From Nitrospirota bacterium (GTDB lineage: Bacteria; NPL-UPA2; JAADIA01), in contig JAADIA010000018.1 in the NCBI GenBank assembly GCA_013151555.1, forward strand, positions 1 to 55,194: a stretch of DNA of 55,194 bases. The letters are read 5' to 3'. The stretch's first letter is position 1. Every line of letters starts with the position of its first letter. The position numbers and the translations under genes were made by a program. Below are positions 1 through 9,097 of this stretch, piece by piece. Under the pieces are notes generated by a model. The model was given only the letters and a program-made list of their open reading frames with translations. It was not told where the DNA came from and made no database searches.

Positions 1-746
1 CTCTCGGCAATATCTATCCCGGCCATAATTTTTACCCGGGAGATGACCGAGCCTTGAAGTCTCTTGGGAGGAGCGGGAACCTCATAGCAAATTCCATCTA
101 TCCGATATCTTACCCGAAACCGATTAGGGAGAGGTTCCAAATGAATGTCGCTCGCCCGACTTCGGAAGGCCTCTAAAATAAGAAGACTGACCAACTTAAT
201 TACCGGAGCTTCATCTTCTAACTCCTCTCCCTTGGTTTTATCTTCTTCTGCCTTTACGAAGGTAATATCCCGCTCGCTGATATCCTGAATCATACTCTCG
301 ATGCTCTCTTCTCCTGTTCCGTAATATCTATCCAGAGCCCGGGTCATCTCATCTTCAGGAGCCAGCACCCCTTCTACTTCACAATCAAGCATTACCCTGA
401 GATTATCCAGGGCAGAGAAACTTAAAGGGTCAGCCATAGCTACGGTAAGAGTATTATCATTCATCTTCAAAGGAAGGAAGCGATGTCTGCGAGCTAAAGC
501 AGCAGGGATCTTATCAATAATTTCCTTATCTATCTGATAGTTAGAAGGCTTAACCACCTCCATATTAAATTGAATAGCTAAGCACTTACAGAGGTCCTCC
601 GCATTAATAAATCCGTCTCTTAAAAGGATCTGACCTAAATTCTCCCCTCTGTTTTTCTGTTCCTCCAGAGCTTCGTTCAGATCTTTCTCGCCGACTAAAC
701 CTTGTTCTAATAAGATATCCTTTAAGGACCGCTGCATCTCTGCCAT
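1..746 (-). CDS. Type II secretion / type IV pilus assembly ATPase, N-terminal part (partial)
   Basis: My own reverse-strand translation from the ATG at 746 gives an open frame running off the left edge (about 248 residues). The N-terminal part (MAEMQRSLKDILLEQGLVGE...) is an MshEN/T2SSE-N type domain, with repeated xDLxxAL-like helices and the typical 'DPL..SALDNL' stretch. It then enters the GspE/PilB ATPase domain, recognised by ASDIHLEP at about residue 207 and RYRIDG just after it. In this family it is the cytoplasmic hexameric ATPase that powers pseudopilus or pilus assembly. The Walker motifs lie beyond the edge, so GspE and PilB cannot be told apart. It has its own perfect sigma-70 promoter (820-848), so it is transcribed separately from accA upstream. 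Confidence 0.88.
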   Translation of the reverse strand, partial: MAEMQRSLKDILLEQGLVGEKDLNEALEEQKNRGENLGQILLRDGFINAEDLCKCLAIQFNMEVVKPSNYQIDKEIIDKIPAALARRHRFLPLKMNDNTLTVAMADPLSFSALDNLRVMLDCEVEGVLAPEDEMTRALDRYYGTGEESIESMIQDISERDITFVKAEEDKTKGEELEDEAPVIKLVSLLILEAFRSRASDIHLEPLPNRFRVRYRIDGICYEVPAPPKRLQGSVISRVKIMAGIDIAE

Positions 747-819
747 AATAAAAAAAATCCCTCTTTCTATTAATCAAAAGGCCTTGGTACAGGCACTTTT
801 TTTACCTTGCTTTGAGCTT

Positions 820-848
820 ATTATACCGGGAGATTCTCTTTCTGTCAA
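820..848 (-). promoter_or_regulatory. Sigma-70 promoter for gspE/pilB-like gene
   Basis: On the minus strand TTGACA (843-848) and TATAAT (820-825) are both exact consensus hexamers separated by 17 bases. The expected transcript start is about 813, giving a leader of roughly 65 nt before the ATG at 746. Confidence 0.85.
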
Positions 849-897
849 CTCATTTAAACTCGTATCTATCGCTAGGGTTCGTTTGCTTTCGCTCTTT

Positions 898-1854
898 TTA
901 GCTCTCGAGAAATTTTCCCATTTTTCGATATTTATTATATCTTCTCTCTACTAATTCTCTTCCTGAAAGCTTCGTAAGCTCCTCCAAATTCCTCTTTAAA
1001 GATTTCTTAATATTAGAAGCAGATTCCTCATAATTCCGATGGGCTCCCCCTAAAGGCTCGGGAATAACCTCATCGATTATTTCCAATCCTAAAAGATTTT
1101 GAGCTGTCAAGTTCAAAGCCTTAGCCGCCTCTGGCGCTTTTGACCTTTCCTTCCAGAGAATAGCGGCACAACCCTCCGGAGAGATCACGGAGTAAACGGC
1201 ATTTTCCAACATCAGAATCCTATCTCCCACTCCCAAGCCCAAAGCTCCTCCACTTCCTCCTTCCCCAATAACTAAACTGACCAGAGGCACTTTCAGATGG
1301 GACATCTCCCTTAAATTTTCAGCAATAGCTCCAGCCTGCCCTCGTTCTTCCGCTCCGATTCCAGGATAAGCTCCCGGAGTATCAATAAAAGTAATAATAG
1401 GTAATCCGAATTTCTCTCCCAACTCCATTATTCTCAAGCTCTTGCGATATCCTTCCGGATGAGGCATACCAAAATTTCTTTTCAGATTTTCTTTAGTATC
1501 TCTTCCTTTCTGATGACCAACAACTACTATCGGCCGACCATCCAACTTAGCCATCCCCCCAACGATAGCTTTATCATCGGAAAAACTGCGGTCTCCATGA
1601 AGTTCCTGAAAATCATCCATAGTCAGATTGATATAATCCAGAGTGTAAGGACGATGGGGGTGACGGACTAACTTAATTCTTTGCCAGGGAGTGAGGTTGG
1701 AAAATATTTCCTTCTTCAGCTTCTCCGCTTTTTTTCTTAACTCCCCGATCTCTCCCGCCAGGTTCATCTCTTCAGAATCGGTGAACTTCTCCAGTTCCTC
1801 TATTTTCCTTTCCAATTCGACGATCGGCTTCTCAAACTCCAAATAAATACTCAT
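898..1854 (-). CDS. accA: Acetyl-CoA carboxylase carboxyltransferase subunit alpha
   Basis: The 318-residue protein has normal length for AccA. With AccD it forms the carboxyltransferase that moves the carboxyl group from biotin to acetyl-CoA, the committed step of fatty-acid synthesis in the cytoplasm. Visible landmarks are the N-terminal coiled helix pair (residues 1-50), [10 protein letters not shown], the oxyanion-type glycine stretch [18 protein letters not shown] and the [15 protein letters not shown] loop, and the C-terminal [11 protein letters not shown]. The start is an ATG preceded by GGGGATAGGGG. No accD, accB or accC lies in the window, so the enzyme must be encoded at dispersed loci. 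Confidence 0.96.
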   Translation of the reverse strand: MSIYLEFEKPIVELERKIEELEKFTDSEEMNLAGEIGELRKKAEKLKKEIFSNLTPWQRIKLVRHPHRPYTLDYINLTMDDFQELHGDRSFSDDKAIVGGMAKLDGRPIVVVGHQKGRDTKENLKRNFGMPHPEGYRKSLRIMELGEKFGLPIITFIDTPGAYPGIGAEERGQAGAIAENLREMSHLKVPLVSLVIGEGGSGGALGLGVGDRILMLENAVYSVISPEGCAAILWKERSKAPEAAKALNLTAQNLLGLEIIDEVIPEPLGGAHRNYEESASNIKKSLKRNLEELTKLSGRELVERRYNKYRKMGKFLES

Positions 1855-1915
1855 TCTTAACCCCTATCCCCGGAGAGCGGGGAGAGAAAAAGATTGAAAT
1901 CAGGTTCCGGATTTT

Positions 1916-1942
1916 CCCGGACTACAAGAAAATGCGTAGTCC
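1916..1942. repeat. Small inverted repeat upstream of accA
   Basis: GGACTAC and GTAGTCC (7-bp perfect arms) enclose about 10 bases in the accA/LdT spacer. The 242-nt spacer (1855-2096) otherwise shows no gene and no convincing promoter. Confidence 0.4.
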
Positions 1943-2096
1943 TGCTCTTCATTTCTTAAGATTACGATAAGGAAGTTATAAATATACAGGGGAAAGTTAA
2001 AATAGGGTCTAACTTATTGCTTGTTCACCTGCAACACATCCCCGAACCAACTATGAAGCAAATAATCCCGGTTAAAATTTTTCCTGAATAAAAAGT

Positions 2097-3239
2097 TTAT
2101 TCTTTGATAATCACCGGCGTTCCCGGAGGAACTAAATCATACAGTTCTTCTACATCCTTATTGAACATTCTGATACAACCCTGACTCGATTTCTTGCCGA
2201 CTGTTTCCGGCTGAGTGGTGCCATGGATACCATATCCAGGCGAGGAGATACCCATCCAGCGGGTACCGAGAACATTCTTCGGATCCCCATAGGGATAGAC
2301 TCCATCCGGCGCATACCAGTCCGGATCAATAAGTTTATTGATAATCTTAAACTCCCCGGTGGGAGTATAGTAATCCTCAATACCAATTCCTACCGAATAT
2401 ACCTTAATCAACCGATCATTGAGATAAAGGGAAAGAGTGAATTCAGGTTTACTAACCACGATACGAAAATTGCCGGGAGTGACTTTTAAGGTCTTCCCGG
2501 GCCTGATCACCGAGCTTTTCAGTCCGTTGCTTTTCTTCAGAAGAGCAATAGTCGTCTTGAACTTTTTCGCTATGGTATAGAGAGAATCGCCGTCTTCCAC
2601 CTTATAGGCCAGGCTGTCCTTCTTATCTGTAATGGCAGAAGAAAAAATCAATTTGATATTAAGGTTACCAAGAGCCTTTCTGGCTTGAAGGAAAGAACTA
2701 CTTTCCGGAAAATCATCCATTACTTTCTGAAAAGCTTCCCGGGCTAACTTCCATTCTCCTTTAGCCGCCCGGATCCTCCCTTGGCCCAAAATGGCCTTAG
2801 CACTCATTTCCTTTGAGGAAAAATCGGTGAGAACCTTTTGATAGAACTGCAATGCTTTATCTGAATTACCTTGTTTTTCTTCCAGCCACCCCAACTGGTA
2901 ATATACTTTATCGGCATAGTTGCTTTCCGGGAAATCCTTAAGGAACTTCTGAAAATAATCTTCTGCTTTTTTATAGCTCTCCAACCCTACAAAAGATAGA
3001 GCAATCCGGTAAGAAGCATCGCGGGCTTCTTCACTCTGAGGATAATGCTCAATAACTTTCTTAAACTGGTTGATTGCCTCGGGATACTTTTTCTCCTCGT
3101 AAAGCGATTTCCCAAGGGCATAGGTCGAAATACGTTTCTCCTCCAGGCTTTTCTGCCAACGCAGAAGAGCCATAAAGGAAACGGCAAGCAAGCCAAGAAT
3201 GATAATCAAAACAGAACTTACCAATACTCTTTTACTCAT
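2097..3239 (-). CDS. TPR-LysM-L,D-transpeptidase (YkuD) membrane-anchored protein
   Basis: The protein has 380 residues. An N-terminal membrane anchor (about 7-26, VLVSSVLIIILGLLAVSFMA) is followed by tetratricopeptide/YbgF-like repeats (about 40-195), a LysM peptidoglycan-binding module (about 214-256, YKVEDGDSLYTIAKKF) and a C-terminal YkuD domain. The catalytic signature HGTT...SQGCIRMF is present, with nucleophile Cys355. YkuD enzymes make 3-3 peptide crosslinks or attach proteins to peptidoglycan, so it should act in the periplasm. Its ATG lies 8 bp inside the end of the kinase gene, implying translational coupling and suggesting that the wall enzyme and the kinase share a pathway (inference). 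Confidence 0.92.
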   Translation of the reverse strand: MSKRVLVSSVLIIILGLLAVSFMALLRWQKSLEEKRISTYALGKSLYEEKKYPEAINQFKKVIEHYPQSEEARDASYRIALSFVGLESYKKAEDYFQKFLKDFPESNYADKVYYQLGWLEEKQGNSDKALQFYQKVLTDFSSKEMSAKAILGQGRIRAAKGEWKLAREAFQKVMDDFPESSSFLQARKALGNLNIKLIFSSAITDKKDSLAYKVEDGDSLYTIAKKFKTTIALLKKSNGLKSSVIRPGKTLKVTPGNFRIVVSKPEFTLSLYLNDRLIKVYSVGIGIEDYYTPTGEFKIINKLIDPDWYAPDGVYPYGDPKNVLGTRWMGISSPGYGIHGTTQPETVGKKSSQGCIRMFNKDVEELYDLVPPGTPVIIKE

Positions 3240-4056
3240 AAAATGTTCTCCAGGTTTTCTCTAAATCCACTAACATCTCAGCTACCGATTGGTACCTCCG
3301 GGAAGGATTCTTCTCCAATGCCTTTAAGGTTAATTCTTCTAACGGAGGAAGAATATCATTGTAAACTGATGGTGGTTTAGGAACAACTCTTTTATCCAGA
3401 TGCATCTTTATGAGACTTTCTCGATCTTCCCCGGCGAAGGGTATTCTTCCCGCCAGTATTTCATACATTGTCACCCCGAAAGAATAGATGTCCGAACGTT
3501 CATCCACCCTTTCCCCTCTGATTTGCTCGGGAGACATATAAGCAAGAGTCCCATCAACCCCGCTTCCAAACAGCCGGGATAACTTTCCATCCTTTCTCGC
3601 CAAGCCAAAATCAGTGATTTTCACTTCTCCTTTCGTCGAGATAAGGATATTCTCCGGTTTAATATCTCGATGAATAATACCGTATTGATGGACATGATTA
3701 AGTCCTCTTGCAACTCCCAGGATAATGCGCAGGGGTTCTTTCAACAGCTTATCTCCCCTTATTATTAACTCCTTGAGATTTTTTCCCTCCACATATTCCA
3801 TGATAAGACAGGGAACACCTCTCTTTTTTCCTAATCTAAAGATCTTAATCACATTAGGATGATCAAACTTAGCTGCTAATTTAGCTTCTCTATAAAATTC
3901 TCTTACCACTCGCCGGTCAAGGGCCAAATGAGGAAGGAGTTCTTTAAGAGCCATCGTCTCATTTTTTTCCCTATCTTTAACTCTATAAACGTTAGCAATG
4001 CCTCCCTGATTGATTTTTTCTAAGATCTGGTACCTTCCCTCAAAAGAAAAGCTCAT
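3232..4056 (-). CDS. Hanks-type serine/threonine protein kinase
   Basis: At 274 residues this is nearly a bare kinase domain. It has the glycine loop INQGGIANVYRV (15-26), ATP-binding Lys38, helix-C Glu57, the catalytic loop HRDIKPEN (Asp121, Lys123, Asn126), DFG at 139-141 and an SPEQ substrate-lobe motif. All catalytic residues are present, so it should be active. It has no transmembrane segment, PASTA or sensor domain, so it is cytosolic and must sense through partners. It overlaps the downstream TPR-LysM-LdT gene by 8 bp and has its own strong promoter. It should phosphorylate Ser/Thr on unknown targets; the LdT partner, whose bulk is periplasmic, is unlikely to be a direct substrate except at its short cytoplasmic tail. 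Confidence 0.93.
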   Translation of the reverse strand: MSFSFEGRYQILEKINQGGIANVYRVKDREKNETMALKELLPHLALDRRVVREFYREAKLAAKFDHPNVIKIFRLGKKRGVPCLIMEYVEGKNLKELIIRGDKLLKEPLRIILGVARGLNHVHQYGIIHRDIKPENILISTKGEVKITDFGLARKDGKLSRLFGSGVDGTLAYMSPEQIRGERVDERSDIYSFGVTMYEILAGRIPFAGEDRESLIKMHLDKRVVPKPPSVYNDILPPLEELTLKALEKNPSRRYQSVAEMLVDLEKTWRTFYE

Positions 4057-4124
4057 TATTTCATCAATCCTTTAAACTTAGCGACAGAGTTTAGCAGTCT
4101 AATAAGAACATTAATCCCGGTTAA

Positions 4125-4154
4125 ATTATAGATGTAGAGGTTAGATTATGTCAA
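4125..4154 (-). promoter_or_regulatory. Sigma-70 promoter for kinase-LdT operon
   Basis: Minus-strand TTGACA (4149-4154) and TATAAT (4125-4130) are exact consensus with an 18-base spacer. The leader to the kinase ATG at 4056 is about 60 nt. Confidence 0.8.
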
Positions 4155-4301
4155 GGAGTTTCCACCGCTTTCCTTTTTGATACAAAGAAAGTTAATTAAC
4201 ATAAAAGGGGAGAGAAACTGAAGATCACCGCTGAGGTGGAACAGTTTGGAAAAAGAGAAATGTCCCGGAAACCCTTTTATCCTAAAAGCCTACTTCTTGA
4301 G

Positions 4302-6725
4302 TTACCTTTCTCTATCTGTAAAAATAATTTTTGCTTCAGAAATAAAAAACCAGTTTCCCTGGGGTCCGGGCGCTTCCAGGTCATTTATTGTTAATGTGTT
4401 TTTTCCTTTTCTCAAATATCTTTCAGGTATCCGGTACTTCAATTCGGTCCAATTCGTTTCCCCGGCTTGATTCGGCCCCTTAAACACTTCTTTTCCATTT
4501 AACAATATTTGTATCGGGGTAACCCCGGGCTTATCATCATCCAGCCCACTTAACACCAGAAAGGCATCCTTTTTTGACATCTTATCCAGGATAAACACCG
4601 TCTCCATGCTTTCCTTTCCGTATACGCCTATTGCTACCTTGGGTGGAACCTGATAGGAATATCTTTTAGGGCCAAATGCTGCTCCATAAAGATCGAATCC
4701 GGGCAACAAAAGGTCTATCTCATTTTTTTTATTTGCCTGACGAACTTTTTTCGGCTGCGACGCTTCTATTTTTCTTATGAATTTTCCCATATTACTACGG
4801 TCATAAGAAGTAAGTTCTTTTAATATCGGCGCATCGTACCAGGGCACATCCTTACCGGGATTAATCTTCATTCCGAATTTATCGGAAAACCATTCCGGCA
4901 TCGATATCCTGGCTATAAAGCTTCTGGACATCTTTCTTTCTCTGGCAATTTCAACCATTTCCTTGAGTTTCAAAAACCTTTCCATCTTATCTCTGGTAAC
5001 ATACTGATCAAGGTCGGACCAGAGCACGCCGGTAAACTTCTCAAATTCGACCCGGGCATAGATCTGCGGGTTATCCTTTACTGCCGCTTCCGCCTTCTTA
5101 AATATGCGGTAAGCTTTTTTTGCATAATCAGCATTAATTAATTCATTGGCACGGGAATAAATCCCTTCATGGACAGGATTTTTTTTGTCATATATCCGGC
5201 TCCGAATTAAAGTCAAAAACTCTTTCATCTGTCCCGCAGCTTTCCCATAATATATTCCTAAAAACTCATTCTCAAGCTTCTCCGGGTCGAGCCCGGGATT
5301 CCATAAGAGTTTCCCCTGCACATAAAGAAATAAGTCCCCAAACAACCTCGGGGAACCACAGTATCGTATTCCCCTTATCCCCCTTGAATAATAAAACTTA
5401 AGCTTCTTATTCATAGCATCTAAAGGGAAAAAAGGTGAATATCTGTTTTTAAAATTCATCGCATAATCGAACATATATATGTTCTCAGGGGCAACTTTCA
5501 ACCAACCCTCAAAATCCGGAAGAAACTCTTTGTTGAGAGGGCAGAATAAATCGTGATCATGACATTTAGCTCCCCCGGGAGTGACATAGGGCGCTAACAA
5601 TATTCTCACATTAGAAGGTACTTTCTCTCTAATAGGCGGAGACTGGGTTGCCGGCGTATAAGCAAACGTCAAGATTAATTTGTCCGGGTACTTCTTCGCT
5701 ACGGCCCGGGCAATCGGTTTAATAAAATTCAACCATCTGTCCGTCAGGTAAGCCGGATACTTTCCTTTCATTACCACCGGCCCCGAGTCCAACACTCTGT
5801 CTTTATATTCATCCCACCCCGGACCGTCTCCCTGCGTCACCACAAAAAACTTGCCTTCGGGAAATTTGTCAATCCATTCAAGCACTCTCCGGGTAGCAAT
5901 CTTGCGAACTTCAGGGTTGCTTAACGTCAAGTGCACCCAATTATTGGTAAACGGTTTTAGCTTGCCGGACTTGTCATGAGCATAATACTCGGGATGGGAT
6001 TTTAAATATAAGTAGGGCGGACATAGATACCTTGAGGTATGCCCAACCTGCACTTTCTTAATTTTCGGATCCGCCCAGGTGGCCTCCGGGAAAACACTCA
6101 ACTGCTCTTCCAGGAAATGGGCGCTGAACCCTAATCTTGTCGTAGCAAAACCAGATATCTTTTCAACCCAGCCAAAACCGGACCTTACAAACCTGAACTC
6201 GAAGGCCGGGTTACGAACCAGGGAAAACTCCGGAACGATAATGCGCGTCGCAGAAGGTAAAATTTCCACTCCCTGGGCATATATCTTCACCCCCAATTTG
6301 TTCAGAAAACCATATACCCCGTAAATCACTCCCGCCCCTTTGTCTCCGAATATTCCGACATTCCCTCCTTTGCTTACCACGATATATCCATCAAACTTTA
6401 TTTTCTTCAGATCCTCTTTACCAATAAGCCCGGCATCTAAAGCCGCTTTCCCTAAATATATATTACCTTTGGACAAACGCCCTTGCCCATCCTTGTAAAC
6501 GGTTAAATTCTTACCCGTAATCTTCTTCAGATAATTCTGCAGCTCTTTTTCAGCCAAAGCCTCCCACCGGGTAGGAGTTGCAGGCAAGATAATTGCTTTC
6601 AACTCCCCGGTTCCCCCCCCAGACGATACCCCCCGAACAGGTTTAACCCCTGAGGCATGAGAAAAAGAAAAAGTGGAGAAAACCGGAATTAACAACAAGG
6701 CGATTATTATCAACTTCCTGTTCAT
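4302..6725 (-). CDS. Secreted DUF4838-family protein (long paralog)
   Basis: The protein has 807 residues with a signal peptide (MNRKLIIIALLLIPVFSTFS, cleavage near SHA-SG). A GH67-like N-terminal alpha/beta domain (about 45-165; VIYGVYGFLNKLGVK) precedes the DUF4838 core barrel (about 180-500; CPPYLYLKSHPEYY, VTQGDGPGW, FAYTPATQ). A helical segment follows (about 500-650), then a C-terminal beta-rich, possibly carbohydrate-binding domain (about 655-800; VAIGVYGK..., ILLNGKEVF). The family is presumed to contain glycoside-hydrolase-like enzymes; the substrate is unknown and I cannot assign catalytic residues. The start is supported by GGGGAGGTAAGCAA just before the ATG. A close, shorter paralog lies directly upstream. 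Confidence 0.85.
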   Translation of the reverse strand: MNRKLIIIALLLIPVFSTFSFSHASGVKPVRGVSSGGGTGELKAIILPATPTRWEALAEKELQNYLKKITGKNLTVYKDGQGRLSKGNIYLGKAALDAGLIGKEDLKKIKFDGYIVVSKGGNVGIFGDKGAGVIYGVYGFLNKLGVKIYAQGVEILPSATRIIVPEFSLVRNPAFEFRFVRSGFGWVEKISGFATTRLGFSAHFLEEQLSVFPEATWADPKIKKVQVGHTSRYLCPPYLYLKSHPEYYAHDKSGKLKPFTNNWVHLTLSNPEVRKIATRRVLEWIDKFPEGKFFVVTQGDGPGWDEYKDRVLDSGPVVMKGKYPAYLTDRWLNFIKPIARAVAKKYPDKLILTFAYTPATQSPPIREKVPSNVRILLAPYVTPGGAKCHDHDLFCPLNKEFLPDFEGWLKVAPENIYMFDYAMNFKNRYSPFFPLDAMNKKLKFYYSRGIRGIRYCGSPRLFGDLFLYVQGKLLWNPGLDPEKLENEFLGIYYGKAAGQMKEFLTLIRSRIYDKKNPVHEGIYSRANELINADYAKKAYRIFKKAEAAVKDNPQIYARVEFEKFTGVLWSDLDQYVTRDKMERFLKLKEMVEIARERKMSRSFIARISMPEWFSDKFGMKINPGKDVPWYDAPILKELTSYDRSNMGKFIRKIEASQPKKVRQANKKNEIDLLLPGFDLYGAAFGPKRYSYQVPPKVAIGVYGKESMETVFILDKMSKKDAFLVLSGLDDDKPGVTPIQILLNGKEVFKGPNQAGETNWTELKYRIPERYLRKGKNTLTINDLEAPGPQGNWFFISEAKIIFTDRER

Positions 6726-6813
6726 TTGCTTACCTCCCCTAAGGTTATAAGGCTTTTAGAAACAACTGCATGAACCATCCTGCCTGCGGCAAGCCACAGG
6801 GAATTCTTAAATT

Positions 6814-6935
6814 AGCGCCCTTCGGGCGAACTTCTAACCACGGAAGCACAGAAACAGTGGTCTTTCTTAAGTCGTTAATCTCTCGAACTCTCTTATGCTC
6901 AATAATGTTAAAAAGGAAACACCTATAGTATCAAG
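6814..6935. repeat. Dispersed intergenic repeat D, copy 1 (internally deleted)
   Basis: The spacer between the two DUF4838 genes holds the word AACCACGGAAGCACAGAA followed by GTGGTCTTTCTTAAGTCG and TATGCTCAA. The same words in the same order occur at 46630-46820. Copy 1 lacks about 70 central bases present in copy 2. A CGCCC-TTC-GGGCG hairpin opens the element. Confidence 0.7.
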
Positions 6936-6980
6936 TTAAAAAAATCTGTTTTCCCTTACCTTTCCAGGATACCATCCTGA

Positions 6981-8939
6981 TCATTTTTTGATGAATTTTC
7001 TGATATTATTACGGTCGGAAGAAGTAAGTTTTCTTAATGTTGGCGCATCATACCAGGGTCTACCTTTGCCGACCCTAATCTTGATCCCAAACTTATCAGA
7101 AAACCATTTTTGCATCGATATCTTGGCTATAAATTTCTGGGACATTTTTCTTGCCCTGGCAATCTTAACCATTTCTTTTAATTTCAACAACCTTTCCGTC
7201 TTATTTTTAGTAATATTTTGATTAAGGTCGGACCAGAGTACCCCGGTAAACTTTTCAAATTCAACCCGGGAATATATCACCGGGTTATTTCTTACCGCTG
7301 CCTCAGCTTTCTCAAATATCCGGTAAGCTTTTTTTGCATAATCAGCATCAACTAATTCAGAAGATTTCGCGTAAATATGCTGATGGACAGGATTCCTTCT
7401 GTCGTATATCCGGCTCCGAATCAAAGTCAAAAACTCTTTCATCGGCCCCGCAGCTTTCCCATAATACATCCTTAAAAATGTATTCTCAAGCTTCTCCGGG
7501 TCAAGCCCGGGATTCCATAAGAGTTTCCCCTGCACATAAAGAAATAAGTCCCCAAACAATCTCGGGGAACCACTGTATCGTATTCCCCTTATCCCCTTTG
7601 AATAATAAAACTTAAGTTTCCTATTCATAGCATCTAAAGGGAAAAAGGCCCCATATCTATTTTTAAAATTCATCGCATAATCGAACATATATATTTTTCC
7701 GGGAGCTACTTTCAACCACCCCTGAAAATCTTTAAGGAACGTTTTGTTGAGGGGACAGAACAAATCATGGCTCCAGCATTTAGCACCTCCGGGAGTAGAA
7801 TAGGGAGCTAACAATATTCTCACATTAGAAGGCACTTTCTCTCTAATAGGCGGGGACTGGGTTGCCGGTGTATAAGCGAACGTCAAGATTAATTTGTCCG
7901 GATACTTCTTCGCTACGGCCCGGGCAATCGGTTTAAGAAAATTCAACCATCTGTCCGTCAGGTAAGCCGGATATTTTCCTTTCATTACCATCGGCCTCGG
8001 GTCCAACACTTTATCTTTATATTCATCCCACCCCGGACCGTCTCCTTGAGTCACCACAAAAAACTTGCCTTCGGGAAACTTGTTAATCCAGGAAAGCACC
8101 CTCCGGGCGGCAATCTTGCGAACTTCCGGGTTGCTTAACGTCAAGTGCACCCAACCATTGGTAAACGGTTTTAGCTTGCCGGACTTGTCATGAGCATAAT
8201 ACTCGGGATGGGATTTTAAATACAAGTAGGGCGGACATAGATACCTTGAGGTATGCCCAATCTGCCATCCTTTAACTCTCGGGTCTGCCCAACGAGAACG
8301 GGGCATTACACTCAATTTCTCTTCCGGAAAAACAGCACTGAATCCTAACCTCATTTTAGCAAAGCCGGCCATCTTTCCATCCCAGCCATAACCCATTCTT
8401 AAAAACCTCAATTCGAAGGCCGGATTGCGAACCAGAGAAAATTCCGGAACAATAATGCGCGTCGCAGAAGGTAAAACTTCCACTCCCCGGGCATACATCC
8501 TCACCCCTAATTTATTGAGAAAACCATACACTCCGTAAATTACTCCCGCCCCTTTATTCCCAAATATTCCGATATTCCCTCCTTTGCTTACCACAACATA
8601 TCCATCAAACTTTATCTTCCTTAAATCCTCCTTGCTAATCATCCCGGCATCTAAAGCCGCTTTCCCTAAATATATATTCCCTTTTGCTAAACGCCCTCGT
8701 GAATACCGGTAAACAGTTAAATTCTTACCCGTAATCTTTTTTAAATAATTCCTCAACTCTTCTCCGGCCAACACATCCCATTTGGTAGGAGTTGCAGATA
8801 TGACTATCGATTTTAATTTCTCAGCTCCCGCAGAGGACGATACCCTGATAATAGATTGAGCCGGAAAGGCCAGAGAAAAAGAAAAGCTAAAAAAAGTTAA
8901 TGCTAATATTAATACATTTACAATTAATTTCTTTCTCAT
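6981..8939 (-). CDS. Secreted DUF4838-family protein (short paralog)
   Basis: The 652-residue protein is a tandem duplicate of the downstream gene, with long stretches near identical (for example LKSHPEYYAHDKSGKLKPFT). It has a signal peptide (MRKKLIVNVLILALTFFSFS), the GH67-like N-terminal domain, the DUF4838 core and the helical segment, but it stops right after the KFIKK that matches KFIRK in the long paralog and lacks the last 150 or so residues. I chose the ATG at 8939 because AAGGGAGGGTAAGCAA precedes it, the same leader as the other copy; an upstream in-frame ATG at 9023 has no ribosome site. The substrate is unknown. The missing tail may alter binding rather than catalysis (inference). 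Confidence 0.84.
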   Translation of the reverse strand: MRKKLIVNVLILALTFFSFSFSLAFPAQSIIRVSSSAGAEKLKSIVISATPTKWDVLAGEELRNYLKKITGKNLTVYRYSRGRLAKGNIYLGKAALDAGMISKEDLRKIKFDGYVVVSKGGNIGIFGNKGAGVIYGVYGFLNKLGVRMYARGVEVLPSATRIIVPEFSLVRNPAFELRFLRMGYGWDGKMAGFAKMRLGFSAVFPEEKLSVMPRSRWADPRVKGWQIGHTSRYLCPPYLYLKSHPEYYAHDKSGKLKPFTNGWVHLTLSNPEVRKIAARRVLSWINKFPEGKFFVVTQGDGPGWDEYKDKVLDPRPMVMKGKYPAYLTDRWLNFLKPIARAVAKKYPDKLILTFAYTPATQSPPIREKVPSNVRILLAPYSTPGGAKCWSHDLFCPLNKTFLKDFQGWLKVAPGKIYMFDYAMNFKNRYGAFFPLDAMNRKLKFYYSKGIRGIRYSGSPRLFGDLFLYVQGKLLWNPGLDPEKLENTFLRMYYGKAAGPMKEFLTLIRSRIYDRRNPVHQHIYAKSSELVDADYAKKAYRIFEKAEAAVRNNPVIYSRVEFEKFTGVLWSDLNQNITKNKTERLLKLKEMVKIARARKMSQKFIAKISMQKWFSDKFGIKIRVGKGRPWYDAPTLRKLTSSDRNNIRKFIKK

Positions 8940-9097
8940 TTGCTTACCCTCCCTTATTTGCAAGGTTAAGGATTCCGGTAAATAGATACTGAGAAGAAAC
9001 CTGTTTCTCTCGAAATAATACATAAGGCATGAAAGTATCGCCCTTAAGGTTTTCCGTCCCCCCGGCTAAAACTATCGGTAATGCAGTCCATAAAGTA

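Noticed and set aside
1459-1671. Open frames antisense to accA, lon, gatB and others
   Set aside because: They are shadows of well-supported genes on the other strand, with no ribosome sites or recognisable motifs.
6726-6980. Degraded C-terminal domain of the short DUF4838 gene downstream of its stop
   Set aside because: I read the minus-strand frames by eye and saw no match to the long paralog's tail; the spacer is repeat D.
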